Shown here: positions 43,846 through 58,800 of the stretch, one piece after another
Layout of the letters: each line of letters opens with the position of its first letter
Position numbering within the stretch: position 1 is the stretch's first letter
Assembly: GCA_033239525.1 (NCBI GenBank)
Contig: BSYO01000004.1
Coordinates: 28,434,037-28,498,036, forward strand
From: Nepenthes gracilis
Taxonomy: Eukaryota > Streptophyta > Magnoliopsida > Caryophyllales > Nepenthaceae
Reading direction: 5' to 3'
DNA: 64,000 bases
Translations under genes and position numbers: made by a program
Notes under the pieces: generated by a model
Seen by the model: the letters and a program-made list of their open reading frames with translations, nothing else
The model's database searches: none
What the model was told of the DNA's origin: nothing

Positions 43846-46800
43846 ATGGGAACCCCTGACAACAAATCATTCGATATAGTAGACATAGTTTGGTCCTGGA
43901 TACCTCGGAAGTCTCAATCTCCCCATGTTTCGAGGGACTTTTGGATGCCGGATAAGAGCTGCAGAGTGTGTTATGAATGTGATTCCCAATTCACAGTGTT
44001 TAACCGTAGGCATCATTGTCGTCTCTGTGGACGAGTTTTCTGTGTCAGGTGTGCATCCCGCTCCATTCCAAGCCCTTCTGATGAGCCAAGGACTATTTGT
44101 GAGGATACAGAGAGGATCAGGGTCTGCAATTATTGCTTCAAACAATGGGAGCAGGGAATGGTGACAGTTAGCAGTAATGGTGCAAGTGCTTCTTGTCCGG
44201 GACTCAGTCCATCATCATCTTCCAGCTGTACTGAGAACAGCAGCAGCAGCAGCACAGCTGGTTCAACAGCCTACTCTACGGGACCTTATGAGCATGTGTC
44301 TCACGGTTCTTGTGCAAGTCCTCAGCCATCTTCAATGAGTCCTGGTGAGCATGGAAATGGGGCATCTGATGAGCCAAGCGTTAATCCAGTTATAGATGTT
44401 GGGGATACATCTTTCTGCATGTTTAGGTAGTTTCATACACAGCTAACCACTACTTGCTAAAACATAGTAGCTCATATTTTGACAGGTAATGTCTTAAAAA
44501 TATAGAAATGTTATTATTATTATGAACTCTGAAAATAGTTTAGATTGACTAGATTTTAGTTTGAGTCATCTAATGAAATAAAATATTATAATTTGTGTGA
44601 GGTTTTTTTTTCCCTTTTTTAAAAGATATTCATAGTTTCATTAAACAATTTTAAAAATTTATAACTTAGATATTAGAATACGTACTAGGGGAAAAGAATT
44701 ATCTTTCTTAACTAAGCTTCTATGCTTGGGCTCTTGCAGAGAAAGAACTATCGGACAGTACTACCCCTAAGGGTAAAAATTAAAAAAAAAAAAAGAACTC
44801 AACAGATCGGTTTTATTAAAGGCAAGTCATATTGATATCCAAGAAAACTTTGGAGAAAGAAATTAGAATATTGATTTCTTGTTTCAAATTGTGTATCGTG
44901 AGGTGAAAAGCTTTCTTTGTCTCTAATTCAAGATTGATAAATAGTGTTTTTCCTTTTGGAAACTCATTTAATGACTTGGTAATGTCAAATGTTTTCTTGT
45001 TATTTAAAGTTGATACCCTTTAATAAAAAAAGAATTATTTAGAGAGGTTTGTAGATTTTATTGTCGCTTATGTAAGTTTCCTAGGGATAATTAGAGAACT
45101 TCAACATTAAAAATCTTCCCAATCATATTTTTTAAGGACGTAGATATTGTAAATGTCTTTTAATTGAATTCTGCTAAATATTAGGGTGTCTCATTATTTT
45201 TTTTCTGCATAGAACACTATAGATGAGTTGCTCTATACATCTAGTATTTTCCATATTTGGTTGATCTATGAAGTTATATGGAAGAGTTATGATGATAAGT
45301 TGGTATTGGGCAATTTGTACCAGACCTTTATAGTGGTAGAACATTGACTCCAATGGCATCCAATGGCGAATGGCATTGGGCGACACAACAGGAGCCTCAT
45401 TTGTGAGTGATTTGTAATTCCTTACTAGTGCTGTGTCGGATAATTACTCAGAAAAATTTCTTTCACAATAATAATTCTTCTGTTACTCAACATCCAAATA
45501 CATGAACACTAACAGATATAGAAGATCTGTAATATCTCCCATTTATTGGAACATCTTTTTCAAATGAAATTGCTCAACTTTTTCAAAACCAAAAATTTAA
45601 CTTTCTCAAATACAATTTGTTTTCCACTCCAAAATGATGAATAAATTATCTTGAGGCTGCAAAAAGATTGTTCTCACTCGGCTTAGGTTATTGAACGTTG
45701 CCGTTGTAGCCACATGTTGGTGTCATAATATTGTGCAACAAGATTCTGAGCTACATAGTATACATTTATGTTCGTGCAGTAAGATTCTTAAATGCTTAGA
45801 GTTAGGCATATTATGTGTTGGCATATTCTGTGATTATGTCTAGTCTTTCGTTGGCATATTTTTTTCTGTAGATCTGTATCAGATTCATGCCCAATATTTG
45901 GTGATGCGCAACTCCGAACATCCACTCTTGCCTAGCGCCTAACCTACATACGAGCGCCGTTTCCCGTAGGCCTGTGCTCGAGGTGCACCCAAGGTGCTCT
46001 TGAAGCGCCCTTTCTAGTTTGTTAGCGCTCGAGGTGTGCTTGAGGCACCCTTTTACGATTGTGTGGGCTTGAGGTGTGCCCGAGGCAAGGTCGAGCACTG
46101 GGGCGCCGACCCTCTGCCAGCCTGGGCGTGCCTGACGCCCACTCGAGTAGTGCTTGAGCTCTAGAGCATGCATTTCTAAATGGCCATATTTTTTAACTGA
46201 ATTTTGGAGCCTCTCTATAAATACCTACCTTCTTTGTTTTGTGCTAGAACTTTTGGCGAAACATTTCGGACTGATGCTCAGCAAAAAAGCTCTCACTTTT
46301 ATGCCTGTAAATTGCTCCCATTTGAGAAATTCACCCTCGATTATTGTGTTTCAATTCTAAAGTTTTTTCACGTCATTCATTTTATTATACACACCTTTTG
46401 CCTATGAACCTTTGTAAGAGACGTGGGAGGCGTGGAAATTGGGATCCAGTGATGAGCGTAGATTTAACGATTTGTAAAGCAAGATTGAAAAAAAGATTGA
46501 AAGGTGTCTAGTTCCGTTGACAAATACAAATCCAAGGAGTTCCTTGGTAGGGGATACAAGACGAGAGTAAATCGGCTAAGTTAGTACATTTATACTATCT
46601 GGTCTGTAAGTTAATTTTTTTAGTGCTTTCTTTTTATGAACCGTAGAAGCCCTAAGGATTTTACTCAATAGCTATAGTTATCGAGATTTTCCTTCGTCAT
46701 CAAAATCCTGTCTTGGCTATTACTGCTTGTTGTGCTTATATTTTATATTCTATTAATTGTTTAATTCATCTAGATTTGAATATATTTTACATGTATTATA

Positions 46801-49800
46801 TATTCGCGTGTTTCTTATTCCGCAATTTGACAAAGGGTCAAAACAAGTTGTGATTAGGTATTCCCTAATCCATTTCACTTAGTATTGTTTTTCTGTGTAA
46901 TCATGGGATCTAGTGGTAGTCTAACTACTGATTTATTGATTGTTTCCTTTTGCCAGGAGTGATGATGAGGATAATTACTGTGCATACCGGTCTGATTCTG
47001 AAGCAAGACATTTTTCTCAATCTGATGAGTACTACGGCACAGTGGGTTTTTATGAAATGGAACAAATGTACAGATCATATAAAACAAATCCTGATGAGGA
47101 AGTCAATGATAGTAAAGTGACTGCCCATCTACCACCGGGGAGTTTCATTACACATGATCTGAAAGGTATTAAAAATTCTGGGGAAGGATCAGGTGGACAT
47201 GGTAATGGTAATGATTATGAATCTTCTCTTTATGGGATTGAGAGAACTGGTGAAGACTTGGATTTTGAGAATAATGGTGTACTTTGGCTCCCTCCAGAGC
47301 CTGAAGATGAGGAAGATGATAGAGAAGCTGATCTTTTTTATGATGAAGATGATGAAGCAGCTACAGGAGAGTGGGGATACACTTGCTCTTCTAGCAGCTT
47401 CAAGTTTGGGGATCTTCGTCATAGGGAAAAGTCAAATGAGGAGCACAAGAAAGCCATGAGAAATGTGGTTAGTGGGCATTTTAGAGCTTTGATAGCTCAG
47501 CTTTTGCAAGTTGAGAACCTACCCCTTTGTGAGGGATATGATAAAGAGAGTTGGTTGGACATAATTACATCTTTGTCCTGGGAAGCTGCTGCACTTCTTA
47601 AGCCAGATATGAGTGAGGGTGGTGGAATGGATCCTGGAGGCTATGTGAAAGTGAAATGCTTGGCATGTGGGTGCAGAAGTGACAGGTTTGTTTATGTCGA
47701 TTTTGTGCTACTTGATTGATATGCCAACATGCTTCTAATGCATAGCTTGCATATTGTTCACTCGGTGCCTCCCACCAATATATTTAAACACTTTCCATTC
47801 AATGATTACATGTTCCAATCAACTCATTGGCAATAACACAAAGTGTTTTGCCATTGATTATGCTGTATTCTTGTTGTAGATTTTTTTTTTCAAGCTGAAC
47901 ATAGCATGGAAGGACTAGCATAATGGTAACTTACATGTAAAACTGCCAGGCTAATTTATCTTTGTATGGTAACAGTCATGGCTTGACACATGTGTCTTTT
48001 TTGTTAATAAAAAAAGCAATTCAAAATAGAATTCTCATTATTTTTCAAAAATTATCGATTTGTATATGAATCTGTTTAGGTCATACTTGAGTATTCCTTG
48101 GTTGAATGGTCATTGCTTCATGCACCACTTTGATTCATGTTCTAGCCTTGCGTACATAGCCTTTTTTGCGCTCTATGTGCTGCTGTGCATTTAGGCAAGC
48201 TATTTATCCTTGCTGGGATCGAGTCCAGAGAGTGTATTCTATATACTAGATAGAGGAGAGAGCTAAATAAGAGCCCTCTTTCTCCACTCCAACGACTCAT
48301 AAAAGTAGAACTTCTCTCGGGGAGGAGATTTGTAAAAAGGATTCCCAATTAATTAGTAGGATAAGACCATTATTAAATAACTTAGCCTAAACGTTTATTT
48401 TTTCTGAAGAATAATAATGTGCTTTACCATTCAGATTCTGGATTTTTTATTGACATGGTAAATGATAAGAAAGAAAAAAATCAATAAATATTACATCAAA
48501 ATTTGGAATTTAATAACCTTCAATAATTGTCTGACAATAAATCTGACAAATATTATCACTTGACAAATCATCTAATGTAGTTTGCCTGGAAGGCGCACAT
48601 TTCCATCAAAAAAGCACAAAAATAATGAACTGATGGTGTGGCTGAATCCAGAGTATAAAGTGGTTAAAGAAGAGTTTTCTTGTTTTGGTACAGCTTTGTT
48701 TTTGTCTTGCGTATGAGTTTTAATATCAAGTAATAGAATCTCCTACTAGAAAAGAATCTGAAACCATTAGAAGCTGTACCGATGTTTTGTCCTTAGTAAA
48801 TGAGAGTTTCCTTGGCACAGTATTCACCGGGCAGCTTTATGAAAGGTAGTTTACACCCACTATCCTTCTAAACTATCCGATACTGATTCACTAATCAAGC
48901 ACAATTTGGAGGACATCTTAAAAGATGGTTTGAAAATTTGCCTGTCTAACTATCATTTGCCGAATTCATTCTTCAGGTACAGTGGGGGGCTGGGCCCATG
49001 ATTCCCCTAGCACATAAGTAAATTTGTTGTTCTTTATGTGTCTGTCATTTCTGCTAAGTTGTATAGTAAAAGAGGGGTGGGGGGAAGAGAAGAGAGAAAG
49101 AAAGGAGGTGTAGATCAGAGGAAACCCTCTTAATTAGTGTTGGGTGCAGTTGCAACCTGCAAATGTATATAGAACTATTATAATATAATACAATTTTCCA
49201 AATATCCTTGCAAAAATCACAACACTCTGAGCACATCTAGTTGGAGTGTAGATGTTTATTTTGCCCAACTTGTTATAAATATATCCAACTCAAATCCCAA
49301 ATACAGATTTGGTTAAAATGTATGCTAGCTAATCTCATTCTTCACACGATGGGAGAGAATTAAGCCTTGTTGAAATTTCTTATGATCAAAACAACAATCT
49401 ACTTCTACATGTTTTGTGTGGATTTGTCATAATGTGGATAGAAATATGATTATCAAGCACAACTTAGAAGACCTATAATTCATGCACCTAAGTGCATGTA
49501 CTAGTGACCAAAGTCACTGCTCTTGACATAATATATGGCAATGCCCGATACTTTAATTCAACACTTTCCTAGTTAATACATTATGTTTCTTGTTCTTCTA
49601 AGAAACAAAGTTTCCATGTAGTATAATTTTGATCACATGGTGACCTACTCTTGTTTGCATTGAAAAATTGCTTAAACTGAATGTGACTATGACTATTGGA
49701 AAGTACGTCTCATCCTGATATACTTCAAGATATCTTTGAGATTGCTAATGTGGAACATGGGCAAAGGACGTAAAGTGACTCACAACATTTGCTTTGAATG

Positions 49801-52800
49801 TGATATCTATACATGTTTTAACTTCTTGACTAGTTATTGGTATCATTTTTGTTTAGTAAAGACTTCTTCATTATTTAGAGATAATTCCATTCTTGGACCA
49901 TAGGTGCATTGCAAGATTTTGCATCTAATAGACATGTATCTCGAAGCAAATTTTGGTAAAATGATTCACAATACTTACTTTGAAAGCAATATTTGAATGT
50001 CTTGTAGCAAGATAATTGAACTTCTTGAATGATTACTGGTATATCATTCTGGTTCAATAAAGCCTTCTCTATCATCTAGGGATAATTTCATATCTGGACC
50101 ATTGGTGCATTGCATGGTTTTGCGCCTAACTTATTTGTATCTCGAAGAAAACAATTTTATGCTTCCTCTGGAAAATGGAAACTCCTTGATGACACCTAAC
50201 CACTTACCACTTCAAAAGAAAGAAAATCTTTATTTGAAATTGACATTGAGAATCCTCTATAGATTTGCAATGCCAATATTATTACTATTAGTAGCCACAA
50301 TATCATCACGTTTGTAATAACAGAATGAAGATTGACCATATATTGATCACTACCATAATGAGAGAGTCCAAATCCTGCATGAGCTTGTCGAGATTGCCAA
50401 ATTTAACCTGTGGGGATTGATTTAAACCATATAATGACTTTTTTCGGGCAACAAATATACCTAGATTTTCTTTGAGAAATAGACCTTGTGGTTATTCAAA
50501 ATATGCCTCCTCTTGAATGCCACCATGTAAAAATACATTCTTTACAGCTAATTGATGTAAAGATTTATAAGAGATAAGAAGTTACAAGAAGTTAAATGTA
50601 GGCCAACTTGGCTATAGGGGAAAAGTTATCCTTTAATCCACTACATATGTTTGAGCATATCTCTAGCTATTAGATGGGTTTTCAAGCAAGAGTCGGAGGA
50701 ATATCCATTCATGACGTGTGGATTTCTTCCCAGAAGGTAAGGGAATTTGATACAATTTCTGGTCTTGTTGAAGAGCCTCTCTCCATGGCCGTCCTCCAGC
50801 TAGGGTAAGAAAGAGATTTTAAAATAGAGCATGACACCTAATAGAATCTAGTACAGATACAAAAGACTGCAGAGAAGATGAAACACCATTATATGATAAA
50901 GCAGTAGGCAAATAATACTAAGCGCAACTGTGATGACCTCTCCATATGGAAATCAAAAGAGCCCAATTAGTCTCCTTTTCAGGGATTGTAGAATCTGTGC
51001 ACAGGATGATTGGCTTGCCAGGGGGCTGGCTCAGGATCTATTATATAAAAGGAACCAACCATTAGGTGAGGGCAATATGTGTGGGTTCTTTTTGATAGAA
51101 GGATAAGGTGCTACAAGAGGCTAAGACATGACTACATAAACAACCTTGTAGACAAGAATGTCCTTACCAGAATTTGATGTTGAGCTAGAAGAAGGCACCT
51201 TAGAAATAAAAAAATAGACATTGAAAACATCAATTTTAGTCAATTTTGGTCGAAGATCATGAACTTAACATGCACAACCAAAACTCCTTGGTGGTAGAGT
51301 TCATAATGCCTTTCCAGGAATTAGAATATGATGTGGAATCTTCTATTGAAATATAAAGGCATTCAATTGATGAGATGATAGGTATTCAATACTGTGTCAC
51401 TTTAAATGATTTTCGGAACCCTTATTTAGAACAAGGGTGCTTTCATAACTTCCAACAAGCGTCCGCCCTTCAACTCGGCCATTTCACTCTGTTGGAGGTA
51501 TCAAGACTAGTGAATGATGAAGAATCGCATGCTAGAAAATAAACGAAGGGAGGAGCAAAAAAAAAAAAAAAACTCATGGGCTTTATCACTTGTAAAACAT
51601 TTATAGAAATAGAGAGTTCATTCAGTATTTCATCATAGAATGCACAGAAATAGCATACTGCCTCAAAAGTAGATGTTTCTTTATTGACTTTGCGGTCGTC
51701 AATAGTGCACCATTCCAAACTTTTTTGTTAACTCTTATTTGGATCATTGCTCTTGTAACTTCCAATAAGTATTTGTCCTCTCTTTGTCACTCTAATTGTT
51801 GTCCATTGATGGAAATATTGGTCAATACAATACGCATCAGCCTATATGTATACGTATTTGAGCTGCTTGATGTCAATATTTTTTGATTCCTTGATAATAT
51901 CGTAATATATTTCCGTATAGGCCAGTAGCCAATATGGCCTTGGCAGTTTATATTTTTTAGAAAATTTTTTCCATCTGATATATTTGATATTGATATAACT
52001 ATAATTGGTATCGATATCGATATTTTCATCCATGATTATGACGTATTAGGACAATATGACTGAATCCTTTGTTAGGGTATAGACAAAGAAAGGGAACAAA
52101 AAATGCACATGGAGTTGTGGTTAGGGAAGAATACAACACAATAGTTATATTCATGGGTAAACTTTCCAATAGATAATAGGCAAAAGAAAAAATATTGTGT
52201 ATTGTGAAATTATGAGAGATGTACTGTTTGAGTCAGGGGAATAAAACCAATTTCTTGACCTTCAAAGCAGAACCATTAGCCAAATAACATTAGTTATATT
52301 GGAGCCAGTCTATAATTGGAAAATATATTTTGGGTTCCAGTTATATGATCTAAGGTACCAGAGTCAATGACTTAAGTCTAAGAAGACGCGAGAGATAGGC
52401 TATGAGGTTACCTATTTAGTAGTAGTTGTAGAGGAGGATGCCTAACCAGCAAGTATAACGAATAATTTTTTACTAACAAGATAATAAACTTCTCATTTGA
52501 AGATGTAGCATGAGCATGCAAGCTGCATCCCATAGGCTATCATGGCATATTGAGAAGTGATTTCTAATAGTTATTCCCGTTGTGACCAACTTTACCACAT
52601 TAAAATCTAGGTAGTTTTCAAAATGTATCTACTACCATGAATACCACAAGCTGCCCGTGACTATCACCTCTTCCACTTGACAATGTATGGCTCACTAAAG
52701 CTGTCAGATTAGCTAGAATAACCCCACAGTAACAAAGCTTGATGCATCAAGGTTGTCATATATAATATGGGAGAATTTATAAGTCAAAGAAGTCACCCTA

Positions 52801-55800
52801 GTGCTGCTAAAATATAGGATCAAGCAGATTAAAATTTAGGTGTCAGCTGAGCAAGGAAACATAAAATAGCCTACTTTTAACGTTGCCCACTCATTTGCTT
52901 CACATTGATAGTTTTTGCCATAACTACATTAATCTCTTCATAGAGTTTTTTAAGCTAGCAAAATAATCTGTCACATCCTGATATTTCTGATTTATACCAA
53001 AGAAAAGGCTTGGACATCGAAAATACTTAACATTATGTTTTCTAGAGTATAAGATAGAAAAAATTCCCATGAGTGCTTTACTGAATCTGTATGTACTACC
53101 AAAAGAACCATTACTTTTCTCTGTTGAGTTAATCAATCAACTATAAAATTGAGCGTCTTCATGGAAGTCTCTTGCCCCAATCTCAAAATTGATAGGATCA
53201 TCAATGAGGTGATCCTACTTAAGTCTATATTGATTTCTCGGATGTAAAGTAGAATAATTTTCCTCTAGTATTGATAATTTGTCTGATTGAGTCATTGATC
53301 CATTATTCAAGAATATGGGGGAAAGTTTCGGAAATAACAGTTTTTGATTTGCTCTTTCCCTATTCAGTGGCCATTAGTAGTTAATGAAAATTACACTACT
53401 AAGTTGCAAACAACAGAGAAGGCAGACACATTCTTCCAAAAGCCAAAACAAAGAAAATTCACTAAAACCCATAACAAAGGAAGCAGAGGCCAACAGATCA
53501 GTTGCAGGCTCCAGGTGAAGCACATAAGCCATAACAAAAATCATTGAGGAAAACCATAAACATATCAATAGCCTCCAAGACAGACACCAACCACAGCAGA
53601 TGAAATCGAAACCGGCAAATACAGTAGCAGCAGCCTACTTTTTCTGCTGTGTTTCAGATAAAACCAGACCTTCTGCCAAGCAACAGTTGACAAGAGGAGA
53701 ACTTTATCTGGGAAAAAAGAAGCATACCTTCATAGACAAACAAAGAAGCCACAGCAAATTGGAACAAGCAAATAGCTGCAGCAAAAGAGGTATAAGAAGC
53801 TGCAGACAGCAAATATAAACAGATACAACCACCAAAAGAAGCAGACAAGAACAATAGAAATCTGACAATAACGCTTTAGTTCTCTAATAACATCTAAAGC
53901 TGTAAAGTAAAAAAGAAGAAAAAAGAAGAGGCAGAGAGAGGTGACATAAATAAGAAGAAATCCTTAACTCGGCCTGTCTGTGTTCCCAAATATATGATCT
54001 TTTACAATATAATACAATGATCAGAATTCCTTTACTCCTAAAACCATCCTATAAATTTCTTTCCCTGGGTCAATGTTATAAATCTTTCTAAAAGGAAAAT
54101 ATTTATGTATTTGCAAGTCAAAATTCTAGTGTTTGCATCTTCGGTAAACTACAATATTTGTTGCTTGTATTTTCTTGTTGATTTGTTATGCTGAAGATGT
54201 TTATTATTATTATGTTAGGGGCTTCAGGTTTCAGTTATAATATTTGAATCTAGAAACTTTTAGTCTTGTTTTAAATTTCTTTAACTACTTAAATTTTTTG
54301 GTCTCATCTAGCATGGTGGTTAAAGGAGTTGTTTGCAAGAAAAATGTTGCTCATCGGCGAATGACATCAAGGATAGATAAACCACGCCTCCTAATTCTTG
54401 GAGGAGCTTTAGAGTATCAGAGGGTTTCTCATCACTTATCAAGTTTGGATACGTTATTGCAGCAGGTTTTAGTTGCTTCCCCTTCTGTAGCTGGTAGATC
54501 AAAGTTTCAAGTCTTTTTCTGTTCTTCTGTCTTGAAATTATACTGGTCTTTGTTTATGCGCTCATATTCTTTACATACTATTTAGGAAATGGATCATTTG
54601 AAGATGGCAGTTGCTAAAATTGATGCTCAGCATCCCAACATTTTGCTCGTGGAGAAGTCGGTATCAAGATTTGCACAGGAATACCTTCTTGCAAAAAACA
54701 TATCTCTTGTCTTGAATATCAAGAGGCCACTTCTACAACGTATTGCTCGTTGTACTGGTGCACAAATAGTACCTTCAATAGATCATCTTGTGCCCCCAAG
54801 ATTGGGTTATTGTGACTTATTTCATGTGGAGAAATATTTTGAAGAGCATGGTAGTGCTGGGAAAGGTGGGAAGAAGCTGCTGAAGACCTTGATGTTTATT
54901 GAGGGTTGTCCAAAGCCCTTGGGCTGTACTGTAAGTTGTGAAATCATCAATATGTGCACTCATAAACATGATGAGAATCTTATCCTTCTACATTATATCC
55001 TTCGGTTCTTGAATATTGTGAAAGCCAGGGAGGGCAAGACCTCCCAGGTAATGAATTTTGATGGAAAGAAATAATGTTTAATAATGTGGGATTGTACCCG
55101 TTTTAATTAATCAATTAAAAGTGGTCAATTTTCCCACCGTCTTTGGGTCTTGGGACTGGTCTTCAGTACATCTAGTGGCTTGCGACTAGTATTAGGTCAT
55201 ACTGAAAGTTTTAGAAGCTCAAGAGAAATGTATATAGCTTTTTATGGTACAACAAGGTGTACACCTTTTGGGCATGGAGAGTAAAGGGCTTCAGTGCTTC
55301 CTTGTGCTCCAATATTTTGCTTGGTCTCGATGCACTTTTTCTTTCAAACAGTAGAGTGCCTAACTTAACCAAGAAGATGCATGGGTTACTGGCAGTGACT
55401 TGCTGCTTAAAAGATAACTTATAATGACAGAAGCCATTTCACTTTTTCATTTCAGATTTTGCTCAAGGGTGCTCATGGAGATGAGTTGAAGAAAGTAAAG
55501 CATGTTATCCATTATGGGGTTTTTGCTGCATATCATTTGGCTCTTGAAACATCGTTTCTAGCTGATGAAGGTGCTTCTCTGCCTGAACTTCCTTTAAAGT
55601 CACCAATAACTGTTGCATTACCTCAGAAACCATCAAGCACCAACAAGGCCATTTCTACTATATCTGGTTTCACTCTCCCTACAACAAGAAGAGATCAAAG
55701 TAACCCTTTTCTTTGTGAAGCACAAGAGTCTGGAAGTCACCTCGTTTCAGATCTGGCTTCACTAAACTGCCATGTTCATGGTCAGACAACAAAGCAATAC

Positions 55801-58800
55801 CATTCAAGTTTCCAGCCTCAATGCACAGACCTTGTGTCAAACTCTTCGCTTTCTATTCCCCCTTGTAATGACCAGTTTCCAGATTATGACTCAGAGAATA
55901 GCAGCAATACATTTGCTGATCAAATTTTAAAAAACAATCTTTCAGCTGGCATGTCGTGTGGGTTTTTGTGGAATAATCATGCACATACTGGTTCTGTTGG
56001 CACTACAGAAACATCACAGCAAGGTGTTTGTGACGAGCATTCTGTTGGTGGTACATGGACTGAGAATAACCTGGGTTCTTCAGATCAAAACTTTAATGAT
56101 CAGAAAGTGGAATTCCAGCCTTTGAAGGAAGAATTTGCACCATCACTTGCTGACAATCAAAGCATTTTGGTATCTGTAACAACTCGTTGTGTGCGGAAAG
56201 GATTAATTTGCGAAAGGGCACATTTTTTAAGAATCAAATACTATGGAAGCTTTGATAAACCTTTAGGCCGTTTTTTACAAGACCAGTTGTTTGATCAGGT
56301 ATGTTGCTTCTAAGTTCTCTGTCAAAGTTACGGCTATCTCATTACTCCAATGCCAACATGTCAAGCTTCATTCTTTATGATTAAGTGCATTGCTATTGAT
56401 TTGCACCCTTTTTTTGTGAAGAACTGCCGATGTCATTCTTGTGAGATGCAATCGGAAGCACATATTTATTGTTATACTCATCGGCAAGGAAGCCTTACAA
56501 TCTCTGTAAGGAAGCTTGAGTTTCTTCTACCTGGAGAGAGAGAAGGAAAAATCTGGATGTGGCACAGGTGCCTTCTATGTCCTCGAGCCAATGGGTTTCC
56601 TCCTGCCACTCGAAGAGTGATAATGTCTGATGCTGCGTGGGGTTTATCATTTGGGAAATTCTTGGAGCTTAGCTTTTCAAATAATGTAGCTGCCAGCAGA
56701 GTTGCTAGCTGTGGTCATTCTCTTCACAGAGATTGCCTTAGATTCTATGGGTGTGGTTCTCTTTCTTAAAATGGTGATGTTAGTTTACTTATTATTGAAT
56801 TCCTGTGCATGGAAAGTATATTTTATGTGAGCATGTTTAGCTTAGAGATTTGAATATGGATAGAATGATTTTTAAGTTGATTAAGTTTTATATTTTTCTG
56901 TAAGTTATATAGGGGATCTGATAAGACAACAAGAGCCCCAAAAAAGTTCATAGCTGTGAGCTTTTGAAAAAAGTGCTTGTATTATTACTATTTCTACAGC
57001 AAGAACACTTTTTTCTTGGAACCAAATGAGCTTTTGGCTGTTAGTGGAAGCCAACAGCCAAAATCAATTCCCAACAACCCAACTGAACACCTGTAAGTGG
57101 CCAATGGACATTATTCAATTACCCTCATGGCCACATCACAACCATCTATTTGACATTCTGCTGTTAACATGACACCACATTGCCATCAATGTAAAAACCA
57201 CTGTGATTCTGTCACTTTAAACCACTTAGCTGAAACCACTCTATAGATATGTTTGATAAAGAAGTTTCCAGTTTTGTAGATGTAAGACTTCTCTGAATGT
57301 AACACTGAGAGAACCAGGTCATCTTTAGTATAGAAGATCCCTATGATTTGAAGTATAAAACACCAATAAATCTGCTTGATAATGCAATTCTCAGTTTTGT
57401 GGATGTAAGACTCATCCATGTGCGTTTCTTAAGAAAAGAAATGGGTTAAATTTGTTAAAAACCATTTGATTGATTATCTAACCAACTGGATGAGAACTTC
57501 TGAAGTAGACTCCAGAAGATCCTTATGATGTATTAGTTTTATTAAAAATGAATGTATTAACTATCTTTAGGGATTTCTCGGGCTTCTTGTTGAGGATTTT
57601 CATGGAAAGACTTGGAGATTAGGCATGTTTATTGTCTCTGTTTTTTGTGCAGATTTTCTGACCTTCTTTCTTTTTAGTCTCACATGTCTTTTCAACTTTT
57701 CAGTTGTGGCAGGATGGTGGCTTGCTTCCGTTATTCTTCTATTGATGTTCTTTCTGTTTATCTTCCACCCCCAAAACTTGAATTCAATTATGACAAGCAA
57801 GAGTGGGTACAGAAAGAAGCAAGAGAGGTGCATGGACCTTGACCTCATGACATCTTTTGATATTAAGTTTTTAATGCTCACATAATAATTGTTGTTGTTT
57901 ATCAGGTCAGTGACAGAGCAGAACTTTTATTTACTGAAGCCTGCAATGCTCTTAATCAGATTTTGGAGAAAGTGCCAAGTGCTGGATCATTGGATAGTAA
58001 CGTGAAAGCATCTCAATTGAGAAAACATATTACTGAACTTGAAAGTATGCTGAAAAAGGAGAAGGAAGAATTTGAGGTTTTTTTTCCTTCTTTGTCCTTC
58101 ATTGCATAATTTACTAAAGCAGAGAAAATTAGGATGAAAGGAAATAAAAGAACACTGAGATTAAGGGAAGATTAGCATGAACAATTCCTATTTATGTGGA
58201 GATCCTTGATTCCTGCCATACTTGTGATGAACTATGTATTATGAGGGCATCAATTAATTAATCAATTTATTGGTCAGATTTGTGTTCTTTAGGACTTGCA
58301 ATTTACCTTGTGACTTATTTATTTGGTCAAGTCGATGAGCAATTGGCTCTGAGTTAAATGGATAGTGGTACAATAAAATCAACTTTGTTTATTCTCACGT
58401 GCTGAACATCAGTAGAATATGTCTGTGATTGTCCATAATTGTTCAAATTACTATAATTAGGATTTAGGTGTTACTTATTAGCCTTGATTATTGTAATCCT
58501 AGTAATTGCATCAATACTTTCATCCCTGTAATTATGCTCATCTATCCCTGAAAATCAGGCTGTATAACTGTTGTAATCCCCTATATAATGGAGGGCTCTC
58601 TTAACTGAGAGGCATCAAGCATTCGAAGAAAATTTGTCACTGCATTGCGTATAACCTCTCCTTTTCTCTGCCTCATTCTTTTATTTGTGAATTTTGTCTC
58701 TTATTCTTGAAAGGATTTGATGTTTGAGTTGTTGAAATGCTGTCATGGATCATTATGGTTTCACCGAGGCTATTGACTGTACACTTTACATGTTGCAGGG

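Larger units (their letters stand above)
47686..54311 (+). other. FAB1 intron 2 (6.6 kb)
   Basis: The donor GACAG|GTTTGT and acceptor ATCTAG join the code for CRSD-S to MVVKG, as in FAB1 proteins. Most of the length from about 48.9 to 54.0 kb is explained by an antisense copia remnant. 47700-48850 is AT-rich with no recognised feature. Confidence 0.8.

Noticed and set aside
47189..47459. Plus- and minus-strand frames overlapping FAB1 exon 2
   Set aside because: Out-of-frame readings of an acidic coding stretch that is conserved in the FAB1 frame.
53600..53854. Overlapping plus- and minus-strand frames near 53.7 kb
   Set aside because: Low-complexity composition inside the antisense copia remnant; no family match on either strand.
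56751..56769. Stop codon after FYGCGSLS in FAB1 as a gene-breaking mutation
   Set aside because: A donor after TATGG at 56750 and the exon at 57704 restore the conserved FYG-CGRMVACF in phase, so the stop is intronic.
58745..58798. In-frame ATG extending FAB1 exon 9 upstream
   Set aside because: The acceptor TTGCAG at 58798 and homology starting at GLLHRAL place these codons in the intron.
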